Below are positions 37,327-46,318 of a stretch of 64,000 nt of DNA, one piece after another (within the stretch, counting starts at the first letter, position 1; each line of letters begins with the position of its first letter). Position numbers and translations under genes: made by a program. Source of the DNA: Virgibacillus phasianinus. Lineage in GTDB: Bacteria > Bacillota > Bacilli > Bacillales > Amphibacillaceae. The notes beneath the pieces are model-generated. The model did not search any database. It was not told the origin of the DNA and saw nothing but the letters and a program-made list of their open reading frames with translations. The stretch spans positions 1,550,001 through 1,614,000 of the forward strand of contig NZ_CP022315.1 of NCBI RefSeq assembly GCF_002216775.1, written 5' to 3'.

Positions 37327-40300
37327 TTGAAGCTAGTAAATATATCTGTTAAACGTCCTGTTGGCGTCATCATGATAGTGCTTGCCATTCTTGCACTCGG
37401 CGTCGTTTCTTTAAGAAGCCTTACGATTGACCTTTTTCCGGAAATCGAACTTCCCATCGCTGTGGTGGCAACAACCTATGAGGATGCAGCACCACAAGAG
37501 GTAGAAAACTTAGTCAGTCGCCCGGTTGAATCGGCAATCAGCTCGGTCGAGGGTGTCGAAACAATTCAGTCGCAATCTGAGTCTGGCTCCTCGCTTGTCA
37601 TTATGATGTTCAGTAATGGAGTCAATATGGATCAGGCACTCATTGATGTGCGGGAAAAAATTGACCAGGTCAAAAACATGCTTCCTAAAGGTGCGGGTGA
37701 CCCAAGTGTTTTACGGTTCAGCCCGGACCAGCTTCCGGTAATGTGGATTGGGTTAACGGGTAAGGATCCTGCTGCCTTAACAGCGGTTGCTGATGACCAA
37801 ATTGTACCATACCTGGAGCGCCAGGCTGGTGTTGCATCTGTTACCGTTGAGGGTGGCAAGGAACGGGAAATACAGCTGATCCTGGACCAGGCAAAAATGC
37901 GGCAATATGGAGTGTCGGCGCAAACGCTTGTCCAATCGCTGAACAGCACCAATCAATCGGCATCGGCTGGTGCTGTCGACAAAGGGAATCAGGACCTGCA
38001 AATCCGCATCACGGGTGAGCTTGAGTCGGTTGATGATATTAAGCAGACAATTGTTCAAACTGAATCAGGTGCCACCATCCATATCGAGGACGTTGCGAAA
38101 GTCAAGGATACCTTTAAAAAGTCCAATTCGCTTACCCTTGTGAATGGGGACCCATCAATTGTTTTATCTGTAATGAAAAAATCAGATGGCAACACGGTTG
38201 ACGTCGCTACGAACGTGAAGGATGCAATGAAGGATTTGAACAAAAAACTTCCATCTGACGTGAACCTTGACGTAATTATTGATACATCCGAATTTATTCA
38301 GCTATCAATCAGCTCCGTTGTGCAGAACATAATAATTGGAGGAATCATTTCTTTCTTCGTCCTGCTGTTATTCCTGAAAAGCCTGCGCGCAACGATTGTA
38401 ATCGGGCTATCGATTCCAATCGCGATTATCGCAACGTTTACCTTAATGTATTTCACCGGGGAAACGTTGAACGTCCTGACACTTGGCGGGCTTGCGCTTG
38501 GTATTGGCATGATGGTCGACAGCTCGATTGTTATTTTGGAAAATATCTACGCGTACAGACAAAAGGGATACAGTCTCTATGATTCAGCAACAAAAGGTGC
38601 ATCCGAGCTTGCGCCAGCGGTTATCGCATCAACCACGACGACATTGGTAGTCTTTTTGCCAATTATTTATGTGGAAGGAATTGCATCTGATTTATTCACA
38701 CCCCTGGCGCTGGCAGTTTCGTTTTCACTCATTGCGTCACTTGTTGTAGCGGTAACACTTGTACCTATGCTGTCATCAAAATTGCTGTCGAAAGCGATGG
38801 AGGACAAGGGCCGGCGCTATTGGTTTGACCGGTTTATGGACCGGGTATATGCAGGCTACCGCAGTGTATTGAAATGGGTGCTCAAGCACCGGAAAACTAC
38901 TGTTTTTGGAACAGCTGTTGCAATTGCTGCGAGTCTTGCCTTGTTCCCGCTGATTGGTGCTGAATTTATTCCATCTTCGGATCAGGGGCAAATCGAAATT
39001 ACGGTAGAAACAGAGCCAGGCAGCTCGCTTGAACACACCGAAGAAATAGTAGAGCAAACAAATGATAAATTAACAAATTATCAAGATGTCATGGAAACAA
39101 GCTATGTAAGTGTTGGCGGGGGTGGTTTTGACCCGACCAGCACGAGCGCAAATACAGGAACATACACGATTCAGTTGATCCCATCCACTGAAAGGGAACG
39201 AACAACAACGGATATCGTGCAGGAAATGGATAAAGATCTGCAATCCATCGCCGGTGCGGAGGTAACTGTCAGTGCAGTTGGTGGCGGGTTAGGGACAGGT
39301 GACCCTGTTCAAATTCAGTTAAACGGCCCGGAAAATGAAGTGCTGGCCGATCTGTCAAAACAAGTGGTTAACATCATCTCAGACGTTGACGGGGTGTACA
39401 ATCCGGAATCATCAGCAGCAAAAGGTGTACCACAAATGAATTTAGAAATTAATGAAGACAAGGCAGCAACATACGGGCTTTCCGAACAGCAGGTCATCAG
39501 CCAGGTGCAATTACAGTTCACCGGTCAGGTTGCCACACAGTTTAGGGAAAACGGTAATGAAATGAATGTTGTCTTACTCTATCCAGAAGATGAGCGCAGT
39601 ACGATTAATGACCTGCAGGATATGAAAATTCAATCGCCAACGGGTGCTCAGGTACCACTTGAAACTGTTGCGCAATTTGAAGAAGTACAGGGCCCAGTCA
39701 CATTACTGCGTGAAAATCAGCAGGCGCAGATGAATGTGACAAGTGAAGTCGTGGACCGCGATTTGGCAAGTGTGGTCGATGATATTGAATCAAAATTAAA
39801 CAATCTGAGTTTACCGGAGGGCTATAGTTATAAAATCGGCGGGCAGGCCCAGGATATGGCAGAATCATTCCGGGATCTATCCATCGCATTGATTTTTTCC
39901 ATCTTCCTGGTATACGCGGTGATGGCTGTTCAATTCGAGAACTTCCTGTTTCCATTAATCATCATGTTCTCCATGCCAGCAACCGTCGTCGGTGTCATGG
40001 TCGGTCTATTTATCACCGGACTGCCGCTCAGCATTCCAGCGTTCATCGGGATTATCATGCTCGCCGGAATCGTGGTTAACAACTCGATTGTACTCGTTGA
40101 CTATATCAACATTCTCAGGCGCAAAGGAGTCGACCGGTATGAAGCGATATTAGAAGCGGGACCAAGCCGCCTGCGTCCAATATTAATGACAACACTGACA
40201 ACTATCTTGGCCATGATTCCACTGGCCATGGCGCTCGGTGAAGGTGCAGAAACACAGCAGCCGCTCGCAGTAACAATCATATTCGGACTCGGTATCTCCA

Positions 40301-40383
40301 GCATTTTCACGCTATTGCTGATACCGGTCGTGTATACACTGCTTGATGACTTAACAGGGAAAATAGTACGAAGGAAAAAATAG
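37327..40383 (+). CDS. swrC: RND multidrug/surfactin-type efflux pump (SwrC/YerP-like)
   Basis: A 1018-residue proton-driven RND transporter of the AcrB/HAE1 family, most like SwrC (YerP) of B. subtilis, which gives surfactin resistance. The TTG start at 37327 follows AGAGGGGTAATG. Two homologous halves each have one helix, a large extracellular loop and five to six helices. The family helix-4 motif is visible in LGGLALGIGMMVDSSIVILE (the Asp in MVDSS replaces the typical proton-relay DD pair partly) and the second-half counterpart in IPAFIGIIMLAGIVVNNSIV. Substrate is unknown. Repeat array 4 begins 60 bases downstream, with no clear terminator. Confidence 0.92.
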   Translation: MKLVNISVKRPVGVIMIVLAILALGVVSLRSLTIDLFPEIELPIAVVATTYEDAAPQEVENLVSRPVESAISSVEGVETIQSQSESGSSLVIMMFSNGVNMDQALIDVREKIDQVKNMLPKGAGDPSVLRFSPDQLPVMWIGLTGKDPAALTAVADDQIVPYLERQAGVASVTVEGGKEREIQLILDQAKMRQYGVSAQTLVQSLNSTNQSASAGAVDKGNQDLQIRITGELESVDDIKQTIVQTESGATIHIEDVAKVKDTFKKSNSLTLVNGDPSIVLSVMKKSDGNTVDVATNVKDAMKDLNKKLPSDVNLDVIIDTSEFIQLSISSVVQNIIIGGIISFFVLLLFLKSLRATIVIGLSIPIAIIATFTLMYFTGETLNVLTLGGLALGIGMMVDSSIVILENIYAYRQKGYSLYDSATKGASELAPAVIASTTTTLVVFLPIIYVEGIASDLFTPLALAVSFSLIASLVVAVTLVPMLSSKLLSKAMEDKGRRYWFDRFMDRVYAGYRSVLKWVLKHRKTTVFGTAVAIAASLALFPLIGAEFIPSSDQGQIEITVETEPGSSLEHTEEIVEQTNDKLTNYQDVMETSYVSVGGGGFDPTSTSANTGTYTIQLIPSTERERTTTDIVQEMDKDLQSIAGAEVTVSAVGGGLGTGDPVQIQLNGPENEVLADLSKQVVNIISDVDGVYNPESSAAKGVPQMNLEINEDKAATYGLSEQQVISQVQLQFTGQVATQFRENGNEMNVVLLYPEDERSTINDLQDMKIQSPTGAQVPLETVAQFEEVQGPVTLLRENQQAQMNVTSEVVDRDLASVVDDIESKLNNLSLPEGYSYKIGGQAQDMAESFRDLSIALIFSIFLVYAVMAVQFENFLFPLIIMFSMPATVVGVMVGLFITGLPLSIPAFIGIIMLAGIVVNNSIVLVDYINILRRKGVDRYEAILEAGPSRLRPILMTTLTTILAMIPLAMALGEGAETQQPLAVTIIFGLGISSIFTLLLIPVVYTLLDDLTGKIVRRKK

Positions 40384-40442
40384 ATTGTTGTGTGGAGAGG
40401 CGATGTTGGGGGGTAAAGAAGTAGGTTGGACTCGGGCCGGGC

Positions 40443-40885
40443 GTGCGGGAATAACGGCCAAAATTGGATTTTATCGGCCAAACTGGAAATATATCGGCCA
40501 AATTTCGGAAATAACGGCCAAACTGGAAATATATCAGCCAAATTCGGGAAATAACGGCCAAACTAGTAATATAACAGCCGAATTCGGGAAATAACGGCCA
40601 AACTGGAAATATATCGGCCAAACTTCAGAAATAACGGCCAAACTAGAAATATAACAGCCGAATTCGGGAAATAACGGCCAAACTGGAAATATATCGGCCA
40701 AACTTCAGAAATAACGGCCAAACTAGAAATATAACAGCCGAATTCGGGAAATAACGGCCAAACTGGAAATATATCAGCCAAATTCCGGAAATAACGGCCA
40801 AATTGGAAATATATCAGCCGAATTCGGGAAATAACGGCCAAACTAGTAATATATCGGCCAATTCCAAATATATCGTCCAAAAAAT
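40443..40885. repeat. 20/40-bp-period intergenic repeat array 4
   Basis: About 22 units of 20 bases alternating between ATAACGGCCAAACTGGAAAT-type and ATATCGGCCAAATTCGGGAA-type, with a longer ~80-base pattern also repeated (AAACTAGAAATATAACAGCC blocks at 40651 and 40711). Same orientation as array 3. It follows the efflux pump gene. Confidence 0.92.
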
Positions 40886-41088
40886 AAAACAATCTAGTTC
40901 AGGAATATTATCTAGGAAGTGTGCAGGCGGGTTCAAGTCGGGAGAGAGCAGGTCCAACTTGGGCGGAAAACTGCTGTCTCCTGAGTTCGAGGTAGTGTGG
41001 CCTGGGTTCGGGATGCTGCCTCCCAAATGCAGCTCGTTCTCTCTCGACTTTGTGGCTGCCGCCAAAACTCAGACCAATCACCCGAAGT
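40886..41088. other. Non-coding GC-richer region
   Basis: Contains GTTCAAGTCGGGAGAGAGC and CCAACTTGGGCGG segments related to those at 35400-35530. No gene with a ribosome site is apparent. Confidence 0.4.
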
Positions 41089-41118
41089 TTTACACACGAA
41101 AACAAAGAAAGATACAAT
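41089..41118 (+). promoter_or_regulatory. Probable SigA promoter
   Basis: TTTACA (41089-41094), 18-base spacer, TACAAT (41113-41118), about 40 bases before the membrane protein gene at 41159. Confidence 0.5.
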
Positions 41119-41158
41119 AGGCTAATAAGATCCAGCAGGAAAGATCGGAGGAAATACC

Positions 41159-41458
41159 ATGTCAGCAGCACGAATTATGAGAATTATCACGGGGGGCTTC
41201 GAGGCGTTTCTCGGCATCCCGATAATCGGTGGAATTTATATCATGGGCCAGGGGTACACGCCTTTGTTAGTCATGTTTATTCTTCACATCATCACATATA
41301 TTTTGTCCAAAAATAACAACAGCGCAACGGTGGGTAGTATACTAGGAATCATCACATCGTTAATCGGATGGATTCCATTTGTTGGCTTTATCATGCATAT
41401 TATCACTGCGATTACATTGTTAATAACAGGTTTTATGCCGGAACGAAGAACGGAATAA
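41159..41458 (+). CDS. Small multi-pass membrane protein, unknown
   Basis: A 99-residue protein with three or four hydrophobic helices: FEAFLGIPIIGGIYIMG, LLVMFILHIITYIL, TVGSILGIITSLIGWIPFVG and IMHIITAITLLITGF. Short charged ends (MSAARIMR and MPERRTE). Ribosome site CGGAGGAAATACC. I recognise no family with confidence. It has its own promoter and ends at a terminator split by a MITE-like element. Confidence 0.75.
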   Translation: MSAARIMRIITGGFEAFLGIPIIGGIYIMGQGYTPLLVMFILHIITYILSKNNNSATVGSILGIITSLIGWIPFVGFIMHIITAITLLITGFMPERRTE

Positions 41459-41467
41459 CAGCATTAG

Positions 41468-41851
41468 AAAAAACCGACCGCACCAAACAGCCGGCCACTA
41501 AAAAAGGTAAATGTAGTACAAAATAGATGGATCTATCATCGCATCTTGAATATACATCGCTTTCCGCGGGCGAGTGACGAGCCTCCTTGCCCCGGCAAGG
41601 GGTAGCCGACGTTGCCCGCAAAGGGCGGTTTTAGTCGGGCCTCATTAACTGCCGTCCTCCGGGGTCTCGCCGATCTCTCATTTCCCGCAGGATAAGGAAA
41701 GCTTCCCCGAATAGGCATCGCACGAAGAAAAAGTGTTTTTTCTTTTTCGAGGAGTCTCCGTATATTCAAGATGCTAAGTAAAGGGAAAAGCTAATTTTTT
41801 AAAATCCATTACTTTTTCAGTGACCTTCCATACAGGCGCGGTCGGTTTTTT
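41468..41851. terminator. Bidirectional terminator split by an inserted element
   Basis: AAAAAACCGACCGC (41468-41481) and GCGGTCGGTTTTTT (41838-41851) are perfect 14-base complements. They fit a bidirectional terminator between the plus-strand gene ending at 41458 and the minus-strand exporter gene ending at 41850, but the loop now holds the 327-base MITE-like element B plus ~29 bases. Confidence 0.8.
41496..41822. repeat. MITE-like element B (327 bp)
   Basis: Nearly identical to element A at 15642-15967: CACTAAAAAAGG left end, GGATCTATCATCGCATCTTG, GC-rich centre with CCTTGCCCCGGCAAGG, TATATTCAAGATGC and CTTTTTCAGTG right end. No transposase. It sits in the loop of the split terminator; no clear target-site duplication is visible to me. 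Confidence 0.88.
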
Positions 41852-42308
41852 AGGAGCGTTTTTTATACTTGATCTTTCCCACTATTTGCCGCTGGATCAG
41901 CTGGTTTGCGACTTCTGAAAACATTAATCCGATTGCGATTCCACCGGACAACAGCATTACTTTTGCTGACAATTGGACGGCGGTAAAATAATCATTATTG
42001 ATGTAGTGGAGCATCGCGTCATATGCAATGCCACCAGGTACGAGCGGAATAATTCCTGAGACAACAAATATGATAATCGGTGTCTTAAAGGTGCGGGCAC
42101 AAATATGACTCAGCACCGCAACTAACATGGCTGCAAGAACGGTTGCCGGCACCACTTCCATCCCGGCATCGACGAGTACATAATATAAAATCCAGCCAAG
42201 CATACCGACAAGCCCACACTTGATTAATGACCTTCGCGGGGCATTGAATAATACGCCAAACCCCGCTGCTGCGACAAAGCTTGTTGCTAGCTGAGCAATA
42301 ATCGTCAT
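41850..42308 (-). CDS. Threonine/serine exporter ThrE-type, C-terminal half (DUF3815)
   Basis: A 152-residue membrane protein with four or five helices, matching the small half of split ThrE-type exporters (YjjB/DUF3815): FGVLFNAPRRSLIKCGLVGM, IPLVPGGIAYDAML. ATG 42308 on the minus strand follows AAAGGAGTGGGACAT; GTG 42317 overlaps the site. It lies 27 bases behind its partner gene, forming an operon. Transport of Thr/Ser or another amino acid or dicarboxylate is inferred from the family. Confidence 0.87.
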   Translation of the reverse strand: MTIIAQLATSFVAAAGFGVLFNAPRRSLIKCGLVGMLGWILYYVLVDAGMEVVPATVLAAMLVAVLSHICARTFKTPIIIFVVSGIIPLVPGGIAYDAMLHYINNDYFTAVQLSAKVMLLSGGIAIGLMFSEVANQLIQRQIVGKIKYKKRS

Positions 42309-42335
42309 ATGTCCCACTCCTTTCTTTAGAAAAAA

Positions 42336-43079
42336 TTAAAATATGGCAAATGCAACCGCAATCCCAGCGCCAATCGCAAAGGCTGTCAGGATTGCTTCCA
42401 CACCCTTTGAAACACCTGCAACAAGGTGCCCGGCCATCAAATCACGCACCGCGTTTGTGATGTGCAAGCCGGGGACAAGCGGCATAACCGCACCAATAAT
42501 AATCTTATCCATTTCCGCACCCATCCCATTATAGATGAAGAAAGTTGCGAGCACACCGATTACAAGTGCTGCCACGAACTCCGCAATGAAGCGGGTTTCT
42601 ACTAACTGAGCAAACCAAAGCATGACCGCGTAGCCGATTCCGCCAGTAAGCAGCGCAGGTATGAAGTCTGTCCAAGTACCGCCGAACATAATTGTGAAAC
42701 AACCAGCAACAAAAGCAGCAGCTATCACCTGAATCCAGCCGGCAAATGCCAGTTTTGCCTGATCCACTTCTTCAAGTAAAAGCAAGGCTTCAGACAGAAC
42801 TAGTTCATTCCCTGTCAGCTGCCTTGAAATGCTGTTTACCTCAGCAATCTTATGTAGGTCTGTCGAACGTCTTGAAATCCGAATAAAGTTTGTTTTTTCA
42901 ACACGATCAACTGAAAAAATAATCCCGGTCGGTGTCGCATAGCTTTGGGCGTTTGATAAACCATACGAGACAGCGATCCGGTTCATTGTATCCTCCACCC
43001 GATACGTCTCAGCACCGCTTTCGAGCATAATTTTCCCAGCCAGCATGCATACCTTGGCAATTGAGATATCCATATTCAT
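42336..43079 (-). CDS. Threonine/serine exporter ThrE-type, N-terminal half (DUF1212)
   Basis: A 247-residue protein of the YjjP/DUF1212 type. The soluble N-terminal domain has the signature LAGKIMLESGAETYRVEDTM and YATPTGIIFSVD; the C-terminal part has five helices with MPLVPGLHITNAVRDLMAGH, matching the PGG/PG motif of the other half. ATG 43079 is chosen (GGAAGG 12 bases upstream); further upstream TTG and GTG codons overlap that site. First gene of the two-gene exporter operon. Confidence 0.87.
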   Translation of the reverse strand: MNMDISIAKVCMLAGKIMLESGAETYRVEDTMNRIAVSYGLSNAQSYATPTGIIFSVDRVEKTNFIRISRRSTDLHKIAEVNSISRQLTGNELVLSEALLLLEEVDQAKLAFAGWIQVIAAAFVAGCFTIMFGGTWTDFIPALLTGGIGYAVMLWFAQLVETRFIAEFVAALVIGVLATFFIYNGMGAEMDKIIIGAVMPLVPGLHITNAVRDLMAGHLVAGVSKGVEAILTAFAIGAGIAVAFAIF

Positions 43080-43155
43080 GCGCCACACCAACCTTCCCGA
43101 AATTAACTAAACCATATTATAGCATAAGTTGAGCGCATCCCCTATATTACATACA

Positions 43156-43225
43156 AGTGTGGGGACAGTCCCCCGCCACACTACCGCGCTAACGCAGTAG
43201 TGTAATGGGGGACTGTCCCCACACT
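43156..43225. repeat. 70-base near-perfect palindrome
   Basis: AGTGTGGGGACAGTCCCCC (43156-43174) and GGGGGACTGTCCCCACACT (43207-43225) are perfect 19-base complements; inside, ACACTAC and GTAGTGT and a GCG/CGC step extend the stem. It lies 2 bases after the stop codon of the DUF2935 gene. It resembles GGGGACAGTCCCC-type intergenic palindromes of Bacillaceae. No T-run. Confidence 0.85.
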
Positions 43226-43227
43226 GG

Positions 43228-43653
43228 TTATTGTTCGTATAGGATTGTTTGGGCAATGCCGATAAAGTATTCTGATTCGTCTATGATGTGGTCCATGACT
43301 GTCTTTGCCATCGGATTACCCACCACAGACTTGCTTTCTGTTTTGATCTTACGGCAAAATTGGATGAATGCTACGCTTTCCTGTAAACAAAATGATGCAA
43401 GGTCTAACACTTGCTGTGATAATTGCGGTGAGATGTGATTCTTGCTCCGAATGACAGACTCAATAAACCGCGTCACATGCTGTTTTGTCGTCTTCAGAAC
43501 ATCCTCCCAGCGATTTAAACCGTCCACAAATTCCTGCTCCAAATCGGGCAATAACTCCCGAATTACGACAGTGTGCTCGGCCTCCTGTTCCTTCCAGAAC
43601 TCCGCTTCATCAAGCACACGCAGAGGCCACTGATTTCCATAATAAAATTGCAC
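43228..43653 (-). CDS. DUF2935-like four-helix protein
   Basis: A 141-residue, wholly helical cytosolic protein. VLDEAEFWKEQEAEHTVVIR with its E-x-x-E-H pattern, and later MDHIIDESEYFIG, recall DUF2935, a ferritin-like or DinB-like helical bundle family that may bind metal. GTG 43653 follows AAGGAGCTGGGCGAC. The gene stands alone. Family assignment is from pattern memory and function is unknown. Confidence 0.6.
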   Translation of the reverse strand: MQFYYGNQWPLRVLDEAEFWKEQEAEHTVVIRELLPDLEQEFVDGLNRWEDVLKTTKQHVTRFIESVIRSKNHISPQLSQQVLDLASFCLQESVAFIQFCRKIKTESKSVVGNPMAKTVMDHIIDESEYFIGIAQTILYEQ

Positions 43654-43747
43654 GTCGCCCAGCTCCTTATATGAAAAAGTTCACATCAATAATATCTATG
43701 AATAAGCGAGGTAAATAATGATTAGATGCGCGCTTCCAAATCAAAAG

Positions 43748-43776
43748 TTTACAAACTGGAATACATCACATATAAT
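43748..43776 (+). promoter_or_regulatory. SigA promoter of the ABC-TetR operon
   Basis: TTTACA (43748-43753), 17-base spacer, TATAAT (43771-43776). Confidence 0.8.
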
Positions 43777-43780
43777 GAAC

Positions 43781-43796
43781 GTGAGTAATCACTCAC
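43781..43796. promoter_or_regulatory. Palindromic operator, probably for the TetR regulator
   Basis: GTGAGT-AATC-ACTCAC is a perfect palindrome 4 bases after the -10 hexamer, so a bound repressor would cover the transcription start. TetR-family operators often read TGAGT-N4-ACTCA. The TetR gene is the third gene of the operon it would control. Confidence 0.75.
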
Positions 43797-43833
43797 CATC
43801 CATAAATCAGCAACAAAAAGGAGGCAATCCCGT

Positions 43834-44559
43834 ATGTCTGCATTTATCGAACTCACGAATATTCAACATAATTATCATAAGGAAATAGTTTTAAAAGAAG
43901 TGAATTTAAGCATCCCGCGTGGACAGCTGTTCGGTTTACTCGGCCCATCAGGTTCCGGGAAGACAACCTTAGTAAAAATTATGATTGGACTGCTGAACCC
44001 GACTAACGGAACAGTTACCATCGCTAACAATAAAATGCCATCATTAAAACAAATGCAAAACATTGGCTACATGGCACAATCTGATGCATTATACAGTGAA
44101 CTGACTGCGAAAGAAAACCTTGAGTTTTTTGCCAGCATTTATGGTATTCCAAAAAAGGAACGGAAGGAACGGGTAACAGAGGCTGCAAAAATTGTTAACC
44201 TAACGGATCATCTCCATAAATCACTCGATAAATATTCTGGCGGAATGAAGCGGCGGATGTCCCTGGCAGTGGCACTCCTGCATAAACCAAGTCTGCTCAT
44301 CCTTGATGAACCAACCGTTGGCATTGATCCGGTCCTCCGCGCATCCATCTGGGAAGACTTACGTCAATTGCAGGAACAAGGAACGACGATTGTCATCACG
44401 ACACATGTAATGGACGAAGCGGAAAAGTGTGACAATCTGGCACTTCTTCGGGATGGGTATGTCATCGCCCAGGGAAGTCCTACAGATCTGAAAGAGAAGA
44501 GTAATACCCAAACACTGGAAGATGCATTTTTATCTTTTGGAAAAAGGACGGAGGTGTAA
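43834..44559 (+). CDS. ABC-2 transporter ATP-binding protein
   Basis: A 241-residue nucleotide-binding subunit. Walker A GPSGSGKT (residues 37-44), signature YSGGMKRRMSLAVALLHKP, Walker B LLILDEPTVGIDP and H-loop ITTHVMDEAE are all intact. Ribosome site AAAGGAGGCAATCCC. The permease follows after 3 bases. Drug or lipid export is typical for this ABC-2 plus TetR arrangement; substrate is unknown. Confidence 0.95.
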   Translation: MSAFIELTNIQHNYHKEIVLKEVNLSIPRGQLFGLLGPSGSGKTTLVKIMIGLLNPTNGTVTIANNKMPSLKQMQNIGYMAQSDALYSELTAKENLEFFASIYGIPKKERKERVTEAAKIVNLTDHLHKSLDKYSGGMKRRMSLAVALLHKPSLLILDEPTVGIDPVLRASIWEDLRQLQEQGTTIVITTHVMDEAEKCDNLALLRDGYVIAQGSPTDLKEKSNTQTLEDAFLSFGKRTEV

Positions 44560-44562
44560 GAG

Positions 44563-45579
44563 ATGCGAATACGTGCCATTATCAAACGAATCGTCCAGCA
44601 ATTCATGCGTGACAAACGAAGCATTGCACTAATGATGATCGCGCCGTTGTTTGTGATGACCCTATTATGGCTGGTGCTGGATATGGATGACTATCAGCCA
44701 ACCATTGCGGTCACCGATGTTCCAGCACAAATGCAGGATAGCCTGGAGGAGCAAGGGGCAACAATAAAAGAAATGAGCGCTAAGCAAGCGGTGCAGGCCC
44801 TCAAGGACAAAGATGTGGATGCCTATATTCAATTGGAGAAAAATAAAGTCAGTGTGACGATGGAAGGCAGCGACCCGAATGCGACATCTGCCGTCCAGCA
44901 GGTTCTATCCAAAGCATCGAAACAGTTAAATCCTAATGCTTTAAATCCGGACATCGAATTTTTACACGGATCAACGGATCTTGATTTATTTGATAACATC
45001 GGACCAGTCCTAATTGGCTTCTTTGTATTCTTCTTCGTCTTTTTAATCGGGGGTGTAACGTTTCTTAGAGAACGGACACAAGGCACGTTGGAACGCCTGC
45101 TTGCTACACCACTGAAACGATGGGAAATCGTCGTGGGCTATTTGTGCGGATTTGGCATTTTCATCATTATCCAGTCCGCGATTATCGTAGCCTATTCAGT
45201 TTACGTTCTTAACATTTATATGGAAGGAGCATTCTTTGCTGTCCTGCTCATAACCTTGCTATTAGCTTTAACAGCACTGAGTCTTGGCACGCTGCTATCA
45301 GCATTTGCAAAAAATGAATTCCAAATGATTCAATTCATTCCAATCGTCATCATCCCGCAAGTATTCTTTTCCGGACTATTTTATATCGAGCCGGGCAGCT
45401 GGATGGATATACTCGGGAAAATTATGCCCTTAACATACGGTGCGGATGCACTCAGGGAAATCATGATTCGCGGCCAGTCGCTTAGCAGCATCCCAGTGGA
45501 TATTAGCGTCATACTTGGCTTTTCAATCGTATTTATTATCCTGAATGTTATCGCATTGAAACGACATCGCAAACTGTAA
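44563..45579 (+). CDS. ABC-2 transporter permease
   Basis: A 338-residue membrane subunit with one N-terminal helix (SIALMMIAPLFVMTLLWLVL), a ~130-residue external domain, and five C-terminal helices; FFVFLIGGVTFLRERTQGTL and the coupling region LERLLATPLKRWEIVVGY are hallmarks of ABC-2 drug exporters. It partners with the upstream ATPase. Confidence 0.92.
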   Translation: MRIRAIIKRIVQQFMRDKRSIALMMIAPLFVMTLLWLVLDMDDYQPTIAVTDVPAQMQDSLEEQGATIKEMSAKQAVQALKDKDVDAYIQLEKNKVSVTMEGSDPNATSAVQQVLSKASKQLNPNALNPDIEFLHGSTDLDLFDNIGPVLIGFFVFFFVFLIGGVTFLRERTQGTLERLLATPLKRWEIVVGYLCGFGIFIIIQSAIIVAYSVYVLNIYMEGAFFAVLLITLLLALTALSLGTLLSAFAKNEFQMIQFIPIVIIPQVFFSGLFYIEPGSWMDILGKIMPLTYGADALREIMIRGQSLSSIPVDISVILGFSIVFIILNVIALKRHRKL

Positions 45580-45594
45580 TCGGAGGTAAAAGGA

Positions 45595-46203
45595 ATGACA
45601 CCAAAGCAGGAAAAGATAATGGAAGCAGCCATCAGACTCATTGCGGATAAAGGTTATCACAACACGTCAACCAGTGAAATTGCTAAGGAGGCAGGTGTTG
45701 CTGAGGGAACCATTTTCCGTCATTACAAAACAAAGAAGGATCTGCTCGTGGCAATCGTTGGCCCTGTTATGATGAAATTATCTGCGCCAGTACTCGCAGA
45801 TAAATTTGTGAACCAGGTTTTCGAGCAGAATCACGGTCACCTCGAAGAATTCCTCTATTATTTCATAAAAAATAGATTTGAATTTGCCGAGGCAAATGTA
45901 GACTTAATCAAAATATTGGTGCAGGAACTTGCCTTTCATCCAGACATTCAGGAAACATTTAAACAGATATTCCACGAAAAGGTATACCCTGCAATCAACA
46001 AATCTCTGGATTATTATAAAAATAAAGGGGAATTGCAGAACCTGCCGAACGAGACCTTAATCCGTATGGTAGTCCCAACAATCATCGGCTTCCTGGTGAC
46101 TCGATTTATTGTGCAGCCAAACAAGGAATGGGATGATGAGGTGGAAATCAGGCAGACAGTGAAATATATTTTGCATGGGATTGGAACCACGGGGGAAAGC
46201 TGA
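45595..46203 (+). CDS. TetR/AcrR family regulator
   Basis: A 202-residue repressor. The N-terminal HTH is clear (TSTSEIAKEAGVAEGTIFRH followed by YKTKKDLLVAIV); the C-terminal ligand domain is variable. It follows the permease by 15 bases (ribosome site CGGAGGTAAAAGG) and very likely controls this operon through the palindrome at 43781-43796. Confidence 0.93.
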   Translation: MTPKQEKIMEAAIRLIADKGYHNTSTSEIAKEAGVAEGTIFRHYKTKKDLLVAIVGPVMMKLSAPVLADKFVNQVFEQNHGHLEEFLYYFIKNRFEFAEANVDLIKILVQELAFHPDIQETFKQIFHEKVYPAINKSLDYYKNKGELQNLPNETLIRMVVPTIIGFLVTRFIVQPNKEWDDEVEIRQTVKYILHGIGTTGES

Positions 46204-46257
46204 TCCCAACATTAAGGCGCGGCAGTCGAATGGCACCGCACCAACTTCACCCCGTGC

Positions 46258-46287
46258 TTGCACATCCTCGACATCATTCGCTATAAT
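46258..46287 (+). promoter_or_regulatory. Possible SigA promoter
   Basis: TTGCAC, 18-base spacer, TATAAT, ending 31 bases before the TagO-type gene at 46319. Confidence 0.5.
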
Positions 46288-46318
46288 CAGAGGTAATATA
46301 TTCACTTAGGAGAATCCT

